5,223 nucleotides of DNA. It comes from Oleiagrimonas sp036379395 (GTDB taxonomy: Bacteria > Pseudomonadota > Gammaproteobacteria > Xanthomonadales > Rhodanobacteraceae). The translations under genes and the position numbers were made by a program. Location: the NCBI GenBank assembly GCA_036379395.1, contig DASVGR010000003.1, positions 1 through 5,223 on the forward strand, read 5' to 3'. The notes under the pieces were generated by a model. It saw only the letters and a list, made by a program, of their open reading frames with translations, searched no databases and was not told the origin of the DNA. Shown here one piece after another: positions 1 to 5,223 of this stretch (its first letter is position 1; each line of letters starts with the position of its first letter).

Positions 1-13
1 CGCAGGCTCGCCG

Positions 14-19
14 TACAAT
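14..19 (+). promoter_or_regulatory. Putative -10 box of the valS promoter (TACAAT)
   Basis: TACAAT matches the sigma-70 -10 consensus TATAAT at five of six positions. It lies 28 bases before the valS ATG, so a start site near position 26 would give a leader of about 22 bases. The matching -35 element would fall left of the window and cannot be seen. In related bacteria valS may also be transcribed from genes upstream, so this could be an internal promoter. Confidence 0.4.
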
Positions 20-47
20 CGGTGGTTTCGTTTTTTGTGCGCGCCCC

Positions 48-2858
48 ATGGAAAAGAGCTTCGAACCCGGCACCATCGAATCCAAGTGGTACGACTTCTG
101 GGAGAGCCATGGCCTGTTCAAGCCCGCGGGTTTGGGCGATCCGTACTGCATTTTGCTGCCGCCGCCGAATGTCACCGGCACGTTGCACATGGGCCATGCC
201 TTCCAGCAGACGGTCATGGACATGCTGGTGCGCTACCACCGCATGCGCGGCGACAACACGCTGTGGCAGGTCGGCACCGACCACGCCGGCATCGCCACGC
301 AGAAGATCGTCGAAAACCAGCTGGCCGCCGCCGGTACCGACAAGCACGCGCTGGGCCGCGAGGCGTTCATCGAACGCGTGTGGCAGTGGAAAGGCGAATC
401 CGGCTCCACCATCACGCGCCAGATGCGCCGCCTGGGCACCGCCGCCGACTGGTCGCGTGAGCGCTTCACCATGGACGCGGGCCTGTCGGCCGCCGTGCGC
501 AAGGTGTTCATCACGTGGTATCGCGACGGGCTGATCTACCGCGGCAACCGACTGGTCAACTGGGATCCGGTGCTGGGCACGGCGGTGTCCGATCTGGAAG
601 TGAACAACGTCGAGCGCGACGGCCACATGTGGTCGATCCGCTATCCGGTCACCGGTTCGGACGAATCGGTGGTGATCGCCACCACGCGTCCGGAAACCCT
701 GCTTGGCGACGTGGCCGTGGCCGTGCATCCCGACGACGAGCGCTACACGCATCTGGTCGGCAAGACGCTCACCCTGCCGCTGGTCGGCCGCCAGATTCCA
801 GTCATTGCCGACGACTACGTCGAGCGCGATTTCGGCACCGGCTGCGTCAAGATCACGCCGGCGCACGACTTCAACGACCACGCGGTCGGCAAGCGCCACA
901 ACCTCGACAACATCACCATTTTCACACTCGACGCCAAGGTCAACGACAACGCGCCCGAAGCCTACCGCGGCCTGGACCGCTACGACGCGCGCCAGCGGAT
1001 CCTGGCCGACCTGGAAGCCGCCGGCCTGCTGGTCGAAGTGAAGGACCACAAGCTGCAAGTGCCGGTGAGCCAACGCTCGGACGCCGTGATCGAGCCGATG
1101 CTGACCGACCAGTGGTTCGTCGATCTCACGTCTGAAAAAGGCCGCGCGAAGATTTCCGGCCCGGCGCTGGACGCGGTGCGCTCGGGCAAGATCAAGTTCG
1201 TGCCCGAAAACTGGACCACCACCTACACCAACTGGCTGGACAACATCCAGGACTGGTGCATCAGCCGCCAACTGTGGTGGGGCCACCAGATTCCGGCGTG
1301 GTACGACGCGGCCGGCAACCTTTTCGTCGGCGAGGACGAGGCCGACGCCATAGCGCATGCCGACGCCTCGCCGGTCGGCGCGCTCACGCGCGACAACGAT
1401 GTGCTCGACACCTGGTTCTCATCCGCCTTGTGGCCATTCTCGACCCTCGGTTGGCCGCTGGATGGGCCGGTCACCGTTGATGGCCACGAAGTGGCCAACT
1501 GGACGGCCGACAAGATCTACCTGCCCAGCGCGGTGCTCGTCACCGGCTTCGACATCATCTTTTTCTGGGTGGCGCGCATGGTCATGGCCACCTTGTATTT
1601 CACAGGCTCAATCCCCTTCCGCGAGGTCTACATCAACGCCATCGTGCGCGACGCCGAAGGCAAAAAGATGTCCAAATCGAAAGGCAACACGCTCGATCCG
1701 CTGGATTTGATCGACGGTATCGAGCTGGAGCCGCTGGTCGAAAAGTCCACCGCCAAACTGCTCATTCCGCAGGTGCGCGACAAGGTCGAAAAGCGCATCC
1801 GCAAGCAGTACCCCGACGGCATTCCGGCCATCGGCACCGACGCGCTGCGCTTCACCTTCGCCGCGCTGGCCAGCTACAGCCGCACCATCAATTTCGACAT
1901 CAGCCGCGCCGAAGGCTACAAGGCGTTCTGCAACAAGCTGTGGAACGCCTCGCGCTTCGTGCTGATGAATGTCGACGCCGCGCATCCGCTGGCACCGGCC
2001 GGCACCGCGCCGGTCACGGCCGCCGAACGCTGGATCCTGACGCGCCTGGCGGCCACGCTGGACGAGGTCGAGCAACACTTCGTCAGCTACCGCTTCGACC
2101 ATCTGGCCAAGGCGTTGTACGAGTTTGTCTGGAACGAATATTGCGACTGGTTCCTGGAGCTGACCAAGCCGGCCTTGGGCGGCGACGACCAGGCAGCCGC
2201 CGCCTCCACCCGCCGTACGCTGCTGACCGTGCTCGAAACCGTGCTGCGCGCGCTGCATCCGGTGGTTCCGTTCATCACCGAAGAAATCTGGCACAACGTC
2301 GCGCCACATCTGGACATCACCGCCGACAGCCTGCTGACGCGCCCCTATCCGCGCGCGGATGAATTTGCCCGCGACGATGCCGCCGCGGCCGACATCGAAT
2401 GGCTCAAGGCCGTGCTGTCGGGCATCCGCCGCATCCGCGCCGAGATGAACATCGCACCCGGCAAGCCGATCGACCTGCTGCTGGCCGATGGCGATGCCGA
2501 CGACCGCCGCCGCGCCGAGGTGTTTGCGCCATCGCTGGCCTTCCTCGGTCGCGTCACCACGCAAGACTGGCTGGAAGCCGGCGCCGAAGAACCAGCCGCC
2601 GCCGCTTCCGTTGTCGGCACCTTGCGCGTGCTGATTCCGCTGGCCGGGCTGATCGACGTCGACGCCGAAAAAAGCCGCCTGACGCGCGAAATCAAGCGCA
2701 TCGAAGGCGAAATAAAGAAGTGCGAAGGCAAGCTCGGCAACGCACGTTTCGTCGACAACGCGCCCGCCGACGTTGTCGCCCAGGAACGCCAGCGCCTGAC
2801 CGACTGGACCACCCAGCGCGACGCGCTGACCGAGCAGGTGGCGCGGCTGGCTTCGTGA
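48..2858 (+). CDS. valS: Valine--tRNA ligase (valyl-tRNA synthetase), complete
   Basis: Class Ia aminoacyl-tRNA synthetase that charges tRNA-Val with valine in the cytoplasm and hydrolyses mischarged threonine in an editing domain. It has 936 residues, against about 951 in E. coli, and aligns from the first residues (MEKSFEP against MEKTYNP, recalled). Visible landmarks: the HIGH-type ATP site H47-M-G-H50 after PPPNVTG; the editing domain with TTRPETLLGD at 212-221 and GTGCVKITPAHDFND at 263-277; the catalytic-core motif DWCISRQLWWGH from D402; DVLDTWFSSALW from D451; and KMSKS at 540-544. The anticodon-binding domain follows, with NKLWNASRF, CDWFLELTKP and MNIAPGKP. The C-terminal charged heptad-like segment from about 870 to the end is the ValRS coiled-coil arm that contacts tRNA. 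The start is fixed by N-terminal similarity, because no clear Shine-Dalgarno precedes the ATG. All catalytic motifs are intact and there is no frameshift. The neighbour downstream is convergent. Confidence 0.98.
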   Translation: MEKSFEPGTIESKWYDFWESHGLFKPAGLGDPYCILLPPPNVTGTLHMGHAFQQTVMDMLVRYHRMRGDNTLWQVGTDHAGIATQKIVENQLAAAGTDKHALGREAFIERVWQWKGESGSTITRQMRRLGTAADWSRERFTMDAGLSAAVRKVFITWYRDGLIYRGNRLVNWDPVLGTAVSDLEVNNVERDGHMWSIRYPVTGSDESVVIATTRPETLLGDVAVAVHPDDERYTHLVGKTLTLPLVGRQIPVIADDYVERDFGTGCVKITPAHDFNDHAVGKRHNLDNITIFTLDAKVNDNAPEAYRGLDRYDARQRILADLEAAGLLVEVKDHKLQVPVSQRSDAVIEPMLTDQWFVDLTSEKGRAKISGPALDAVRSGKIKFVPENWTTTYTNWLDNIQDWCISRQLWWGHQIPAWYDAAGNLFVGEDEADAIAHADASPVGALTRDNDVLDTWFSSALWPFSTLGWPLDGPVTVDGHEVANWTADKIYLPSAVLVTGFDIIFFWVARMVMATLYFTGSIPFREVYINAIVRDAEGKKMSKSKGNTLDPLDLIDGIELEPLVEKSTAKLLIPQVRDKVEKRIRKQYPDGIPAIGTDALRFTFAALASYSRTINFDISRAEGYKAFCNKLWNASRFVLMNVDAAHPLAPAGTAPVTAAERWILTRLAATLDEVEQHFVSYRFDHLAKALYEFVWNEYCDWFLELTKPALGGDDQAAAASTRRTLLTVLETVLRALHPVVPFITEEIWHNVAPHLDITADSLLTRPYPRADEFARDDAAAADIEWLKAVLSGIRRIRAEMNIAPGKPIDLLLADGDADDRRRAEVFAPSLAFLGRVTTQDWLEAGAEEPAAAASVVGTLRVLIPLAGLIDVDAEKSRLTREIKRIEGEIKKCEGKLGNARFVDNAPADVVAQERQRLTDWTTQRDALTEQVARLAS

Positions 2859-2872
2859 CCCCGAAGACGGAA

Positions 2873-2897
2873 GCAGGAGCGGCTTCGCCGCTCCTGC
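2873..2897. repeat. Perfect intergenic hairpin, REP-like, between convergent genes
   Basis: GCAGGAGCGGC (2873-2883) is perfectly complementary to GCCGCTCCTGC (2887-2897), giving an 11-bp stem around a TTC loop. It fills the middle of the 61-base gap between the valS stop and the stop of the convergent nuclease gene. Neither strand has a U-tract directly after the stem (AGAAAAG on the + side, TTCCGTC on the - side), so it is not a classical rho-independent terminator. The AGGAGCGGC head resembles the short GGAGC-headed palindromes scattered in pseudomonad and xanthomonad genomes, and the pair at 4976-5051. It could slow polymerase or protect both mRNA 3' ends. Confidence 0.7.
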
Positions 2898-2919
2898 AGA
2901 AAAGCCGCCCCGGGTACGC

Positions 2920-3723
2920 TTATCCCAGAATGCGGTTCAACACTTGCGCGAGTCGCGCGCCGCCCAGGCGCAACTGCTGGTCGGCGACCGGCAGCCACTT
3001 GCGCACATAGGCCTTGTCGACAACGTGATTGGCCGGCACGGCCTGGCGCGCGATCTTGCAGCCGGCTTCCGCCACCTGCACCGCGGCGCTCACTCCCGGC
3101 TCGGCCGCCGGCAGCTGCACCGGGCCTTGTGCCTCGAGGAATTTCGCATACGGCTTCCAGGTCATCTCGCGCGTGTCGATGAGCCCCGAATCCCACACGC
3201 GATGCAGTTCGCCCTTGTGGCCAAACACCGTCACCTTGTAGGTGTTGCCGCCCTTGTACGGGCCGTAATCGTGGAACGGCTCGTGCTCGTCGCCGACAAA
3301 ATGCACCACGAACTTCAGCGCCTGCAGACGTTCGCTGGCCGGCAGCGAACGATTGCCCAGAATGGCCTCGTAATGCGCCAGCGCAGCCACGACGCACTGG
3401 CCATGGCTGCACACGCGCGGCGGGGCGTACGTGCAGTGCTTGTTGTCGATGTCGACGTAATGCATGCGATGGGTCTGGTCCCACAAGCCTTGTTTGTCGG
3501 GATAGTCGCGCAACTGATCCGGCCAGCTGGAAACGCTTTGCAGCGTGATGTACGGGCTTTGTGTCGCCAAAAGCCGAATGACGGCCGACTTGGCCGTCGG
3601 CGTAAGTTGATCCCAGGCCAATTTGGCCACGATGCTGTGGCCCAGCGGCCCCCAGGCAAACGCGGCCGGCGCCACCATCAACAACGAGACAAGTGCCACC
3701 AAGGCAAAGCGACGCATCCGCAT
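2920..3723 (-). CDS. Secreted S1/P1-family zinc nuclease, complete
   Basis: Phospholipase C/P1-nuclease-fold enzyme; family members cleave single-stranded DNA and RNA and act as 3'-nucleotidases using three zinc ions. It has 267 residues as a precursor. Residues 1-23 form a Sec signal peptide (basic MRMRR, hydrophobic core, AFA before W24). Cleavage there exposes Trp as residue 1, which the family needs because its amino and carbonyl groups bind zinc. The other ligands are all present: H29, D69 (SSWPDQ), H88 (MHYVDI), H141, D145 and H151 (HFVGDEHEPFH), H174 and D178 (LHRVWD). GGN at 158-160 is also kept. The four cysteines C97, C105, C110 and C222 fit the two disulfides of fungal P1. The start at 3723 is chosen over an in-frame ATG at 3774 because of its Shine-Dalgarno and because the signal peptide begins there. 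It acts outside the cytoplasm, probably in phosphate and nucleoside salvage (inference). It is convergent with valS and divergent from gap. A weak -10-like CATACT lies at 3756-3761 on this strand. Confidence 0.95.
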   Translation of the reverse strand: MRMRRFALVALVSLLMVAPAAFAWGPLGHSIVAKLAWDQLTPTAKSAVIRLLATQSPYITLQSVSSWPDQLRDYPDKQGLWDQTHRMHYVDIDNKHCTYAPPRVCSHGQCVVAALAHYEAILGNRSLPASERLQALKFVVHFVGDEHEPFHDYGPYKGGNTYKVTVFGHKGELHRVWDSGLIDTREMTWKPYAKFLEAQGPVQLPAAEPGVSAAVQVAEAGCKIARQAVPANHVVDKAYVRKWLPVADQQLRLGGARLAQVLNRILG

Positions 3724-3728
3724 GGTCT

Positions 3729-3733
3729 TCTCC
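3729..3733 (-). promoter_or_regulatory. Shine-Dalgarno of the nuclease gene, decides its start
   Basis: Read on the minus strand, GGAGA is followed by AGACC and then ATG (3723-3721), a spacing of five bases. This supports the ATG at 3723 rather than the in-frame ATGs at 3774 and 3765 upstream or the ATG at 3717 two codons downstream. Confidence 0.75.
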
Positions 3734-3823
3734 ACGGCATGTAAACAAGGCGTGAAGTATGCCATCGGGCGCAATCATCGGCGCAACGCATAAGCCACGA
3801 GCGCAATGCGGCCGGCCTCGCGT

Positions 3824-3829
3824 TAGAAT
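3824..3829 (+). promoter_or_regulatory. Putative -10 box of the gap promoter (TAGAAT)
   Basis: TAGAAT within CGTTAGAATGCG matches the sigma-70 -10 consensus at five of six positions and lies 60 bases before the gap ATG. No good -35 is visible at 16 to 18 bases upstream (GCGCAA at 3801-3806). It therefore either needs an activator or has a weak -35. Its position in the divergent region between the nuclease and gap makes it the best promoter candidate for gap. Confidence 0.45.
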
Positions 3830-3889
3830 GCGCGTTCACCGCGGCCCGGCCCGGGTCGTGCAACGCCTGTCTTTGGAGGAAGTCGTCCC

Positions 3890-4903
3890 ATGGCCATCAA
3901 GGTCGCCATCAACGGTTACGGTCGCATCGGCCGCAATGTGCTGCGCGCACTGTACGAATCCAAGCGTACGCATGAAATCCAGATCGTCGCCATCAACGAT
4001 CTGGGCGACGCGGAAACCAACGCCCACCTGACCCAGTACGACACCGCGCACGGCAAGTTTCCGGGCGAAGTGAGCGTGGAAGGCGGCGACCTGGTCGTCA
4101 ACGGCGACCACATCAAGGTGTGCGCCGAGCGCGATCCGTCCAACCTGCCATGGGGTGAGCTGGGCGTGGACGTGGTGCTCGAGTGCACCGGCCTGTTCCG
4201 CTCCAAGGCCAAGGCCGCGCCGCACCTGGCCGCCGGCGCCAAGAAAGTCATCATCTCCGCGCCGGGCGAAAAGGACATCGACGGCACGTTCGTCATCGGC
4301 GTCAACGACGACAAGCTGCACAGCGGGCTGGAAGTGATTTCCAACGCCAGCTGCACCACCAACTGCCTGTCGCCGCTGGCCAAGGTGCTCAACGACTCGG
4401 TCGGCATCGAGCACGGCCTGATGACCACCATCCACGCCTACACCAACGACCAGGTGCTGTCGGACGTGTACCACAAGGATCTGCGCCGCGCGCGCAGCGC
4501 CACGCACAGCCAGATTCCGGCCAAGACCGGCGCGGCCGTCGCCGTCGGCCTGGTGCTGCCGGAACTGGCCGGCAAGCTGGACGGCTTCGCCATGCGCGTG
4601 CCGGTCATCAACGTGTCCGTGGTCGACCTCACCTTCGTGGCCAAGCGCGCCACCAGCAAGGAAGAAATCGACAGCGTCATCAAGGCCGCCGCGGACGGCC
4701 CGATGAAGGGCATCCTCGGCGTCAACGAAAAGCCGCTAGTGTCGATCGACTTCAACCACAACCCGGCCTCCAGCACCTACGACGCCACGCAGACCCGCGT
4801 CATGGACGGCACGCTGGTCAAGGTGCTCAGCTGGTACGACAACGAGTGGGGCTTCTCCAACCGCATGCTCGACATGACGGTGGCGCGGATGAAGGCCGCC
4901 TGA
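3890..4903 (+). CDS. gap: Type I glyceraldehyde-3-phosphate dehydrogenase, complete
   Basis: Cytoplasmic glycolytic enzyme that oxidises and phosphorylates glyceraldehyde-3-phosphate to 1,3-bisphosphoglycerate with NAD; normally a homotetramer. It has 337 residues, the usual length. The Rossmann motif N8-GYGRIGR lies at the N-terminus. D37 in AINDL is the acidic residue that binds the adenosine ribose and favours NAD over NADP. The active site SNASCTTNC gives the catalytic cysteine C155, and H182 in HAYTNDQ is the general base. Their spacing of 27 equals that of C149 and H176 in E. coli GapA. Substrate-binding segments follow: KTGAA, RVPVINVSVVDLTF, and WYDNEWGFSN, in which N318 contacts nicotinamide. 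The start is supported by GGAGGA at 3875-3880, nine bases before the ATG. The gene has its own candidate promoter and a strong terminator, so it looks monocistronic. An erythrose-4-phosphate dehydrogenase (Epd) role is less likely given the GapA-type active-site sequence. Confidence 0.97.
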   Translation: MAIKVAINGYGRIGRNVLRALYESKRTHEIQIVAINDLGDAETNAHLTQYDTAHGKFPGEVSVEGGDLVVNGDHIKVCAERDPSNLPWGELGVDVVLECTGLFRSKAKAAPHLAAGAKKVIISAPGEKDIDGTFVIGVNDDKLHSGLEVISNASCTTNCLSPLAKVLNDSVGIEHGLMTTIHAYTNDQVLSDVYHKDLRRARSATHSQIPAKTGAAVAVGLVLPELAGKLDGFAMRVPVINVSVVDLTFVAKRATSKEEIDSVIKAAADGPMKGILGVNEKPLVSIDFNHNPASSTYDATQTRVMDGTLVKVLSWYDNEWGFSNRMLDMTVARMKAA

Positions 4904-4927
4904 GCCTTCGCTTCCCTGCAAGACCTG

Positions 4928-4957
4928 AAGCCCGCTGCATCGCGCAGCGGGCTTTTT
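4928..4957 (+). terminator. Rho-independent terminator of gap
   Basis: AAGCCCGCTGC (4928-4938) pairs perfectly with GCAGCGGGCTT (4944-4954) around the loop ATCGC, giving an 11-bp GC-rich stem. The descending arm runs into five T residues (4953-4957). The stem begins 25 bases after the gap stop codon. The shape is typical of an intrinsic terminator and separates gap from the gene at 5117. Confidence 0.92.
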
Positions 4958-4975
4958 GTCGCGCGGCCGTTACCC

Positions 4976-5051
4976 GTGGGAGCGCGCCTGCGCGCGATGG
5001 CGCGGTGGTGGGTTGAAGCGAAGATTCCTTCGCCCGCAGGCGGGCTCCCAC
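4976..5051. repeat. Inverted pair of REP-like units (BIME-like)
   Basis: Two 25-base units face each other: 4976-5000 on the + strand and 5027-5051 on the - strand, with 26 bases between. Each reads GTGGGAGC, then CGCCTGCG after one variable base, then a closing arm ending in GA and GG. Within a unit, bases 7-20 form a small hairpin (4982-4995 in the first unit). The units differ at stem positions 4984 and 4993, where G and C in the first become C and G in the second, so pairing is kept. The two units can also pair with each other over the outer GTGGGAGC. Such elements are usually non-autonomous and mobilised by RAYT transposases encoded elsewhere; none is seen here. Confidence 0.8.
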
Positions 5052-5058
5052 AAAAGCG

Positions 5059-5104
5059 GGGCAACGCTGTCCGCACGGCTGGACACGCCATCCTGCGGTT
5101 GCCC
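5059..5104. repeat. Nested inverted repeats upstream of the last gene
   Basis: GGGCAAC (5059-5065) is perfectly complementary to GTTGCCC (5098-5104). Inside it TGTCC (5068-5072) is complementary to GGACA (5081-5085) across eight bases. Allowing one unpaired G at 5098, the outer stem grows to nine pairs. The right outer arm ends exactly where the -10 TATACT begins, and the -35 TGGACA lies in the inner arm, so the dyads frame the promoter. They could be an operator or a chance palindrome. Confidence 0.45.
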
Positions 5105-5110
5105 TATACT
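5080..5110 (+). promoter_or_regulatory. Putative sigma-70 promoter of the 3' exported-protein gene
   Basis: TGGACA (5080-5085) and TATACT (5105-5110) each match the -35 and -10 consensus at five of six positions, with a long 19-base spacer. A start site six or seven bases after the -10 falls at 5116-5118, on or next to the ATG at 5117. Confidence 0.55.
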
Positions 5111-5112
5111 TT

Positions 5113-5131
5113 GACAATGATAATCAATCGC
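5113..5131. promoter_or_regulatory. Putative Fur box (iron-responsive operator)
   Basis: Aligned by eye with the classical 19-base Fur box GATAATGATAATCATTATC, this site matches at 15 positions. It contains one perfect GATAAT hexamer (5119-5124) preceded directly by GACAAT (5113-5118). It starts three bases after the -10 box and covers the expected transcription start and the ATG, where bound Fe-Fur would block initiation. It stands out as AT-rich in a GC-rich context. Confidence 0.5.
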
Positions 5132-5223
5132 ATCCACACCCTGTTGCTTGCCGCCGCTTTTCTGCTGCTTGGCGGACTGGCCGCTCCGGCATCGGCGCAA
5201 GTCACGGCCAAGGATTCGGCCGC
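5117..5223 (+). CDS. N-terminus of an exported protein, cut by the window end
   Basis: Thirty-five codons are visible and no function can be assigned. The start MIINRIHT is followed by a hydrophobic stretch rich in Leu and Ala (about residues 9-23) and then PASAQ, a good signal-peptidase I site with predicted cleavage after A28 (ASA before Q). The mature part seen is only QVTAKDSA. The product is therefore probably periplasmic, outer-membrane or inner-membrane with a processed N-terminus. No Shine-Dalgarno precedes the ATG, and the promoter places the mRNA start almost on it, so it may be translated from a leaderless mRNA. An in-frame TTG at 5111 is a less likely start. The Fur-box-like site on the start suggests iron-repressed expression, which would fit an iron-uptake or TonB-system component, but that is inference only. 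Confidence 0.7.
   Translation, partial: MIINRIHTLLLAAAFLLLGGLAAPASAQVTAKDSA

Noticed and set aside
11..36. Possible terminator of an upstream gene (CCG...CGG followed later by six T)
   Set aside because: Only three solid pairs form around TACAAT and the T-run is not adjacent to the stem; the segment is better read as a promoter.
1608..2564. 318-codon open frame on the minus strand inside valS
   Set aside because: It lies antisense to the conserved ValRS core and anticodon-binding domain; its composition (Gly, Ala, Gln, Arg rich) is typical of a GC-rich shadow frame, and I recognise no domain.
2944..3744. 266-codon plus-strand open frame opposite the nuclease
   Set aside because: Antisense to a gene with signal peptide and all nine metal ligands; rich in Arg, His, Gln and Leu as expected from reading GC-rich codons backwards.
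3724..3774. Longer nuclease start at 3774 adding 17 residues
   Set aside because: It would place a non-signal-like segment before a complete signal peptide, whereas the ATG at 3723 has a Shine-Dalgarno at good spacing.
2345..3778. 477-codon open frame on the minus strand over the nuclease and the valS 3' end
   Set aside because: It is out of frame with the well-supported nuclease over its whole length and antisense to the ValRS C-terminus; the Arg/Ala/Gly/Ser bias and lack of motifs mark it as a shadow.
4183..5016. 277-codon plus-strand frame overlapping gap and its terminator
   Set aside because: It is a frame-shifted reading of gap, low-complexity in Arg, Gln, His and Gly, and runs through the terminator and a REP unit.
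1..5223. Multigene defence, phage, CRISPR or biosynthetic system
   Set aside because: All strong coding signal is explained by valS, the nuclease, gap and one truncated exported protein; no direct-repeat array, transposase, tRNA or rRNA was recognised, and the genes are separated by their own signals.

Overview
This GC-rich window holds ordinary chromosomal genes of a proteobacterium. It most resembles the Xanthomonadaceae/Rhodanobacteraceae group of Gammaproteobacteria. The basis is the close match of the valyl-tRNA synthetase to the E. coli-type enzyme, short GGAGC-headed REP-like palindromes between genes, and a TTAGAAT-type -10 box before gap. The family assignment is inference; no taxonomic search was possible.

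Layout, left to right. A TACAAT -10-like box (14-19) precedes a complete valyl-tRNA synthetase gene, valS (48-2858, +). A 61-base gap with a perfect 11-bp hairpin (2873-2897) separates it from a convergent gene for a secreted S1/P1-type zinc nuclease (2920-3723, -), which has a Sec signal peptide and every expected zinc ligand. A 166-base divergent intergenic region follows, then gap, NAD-type glyceraldehyde-3-phosphate dehydrogenase (3890-4903, +), ending in a textbook rho-independent terminator (4928-4957). Next come a pair of inverted REP-like units (4976-5051), a nested inverted repeat (5059-5104) and a promoter (-35 TGGACA, -10 TATACT). A Fur-box-like sequence (5113-5131) overlaps the start of a truncated gene for an exported protein (5117 to the window end).

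The three complete genes do not form one pathway or operon. valS serves translation, the nuclease probably degrades nucleic acid outside the cytoplasm to salvage phosphate and nucleosides, and gap is central glycolysis. Each has its own orientation or its own signals. I found no phage, transposase, CRISPR, toxin-antitoxin or defence genes, and no convincing new multigene system. The region most worth a second look is the last 250 bases: the covarying REP pair, and the iron-type operator sitting on a probably leaderless start of an unidentified exported protein.
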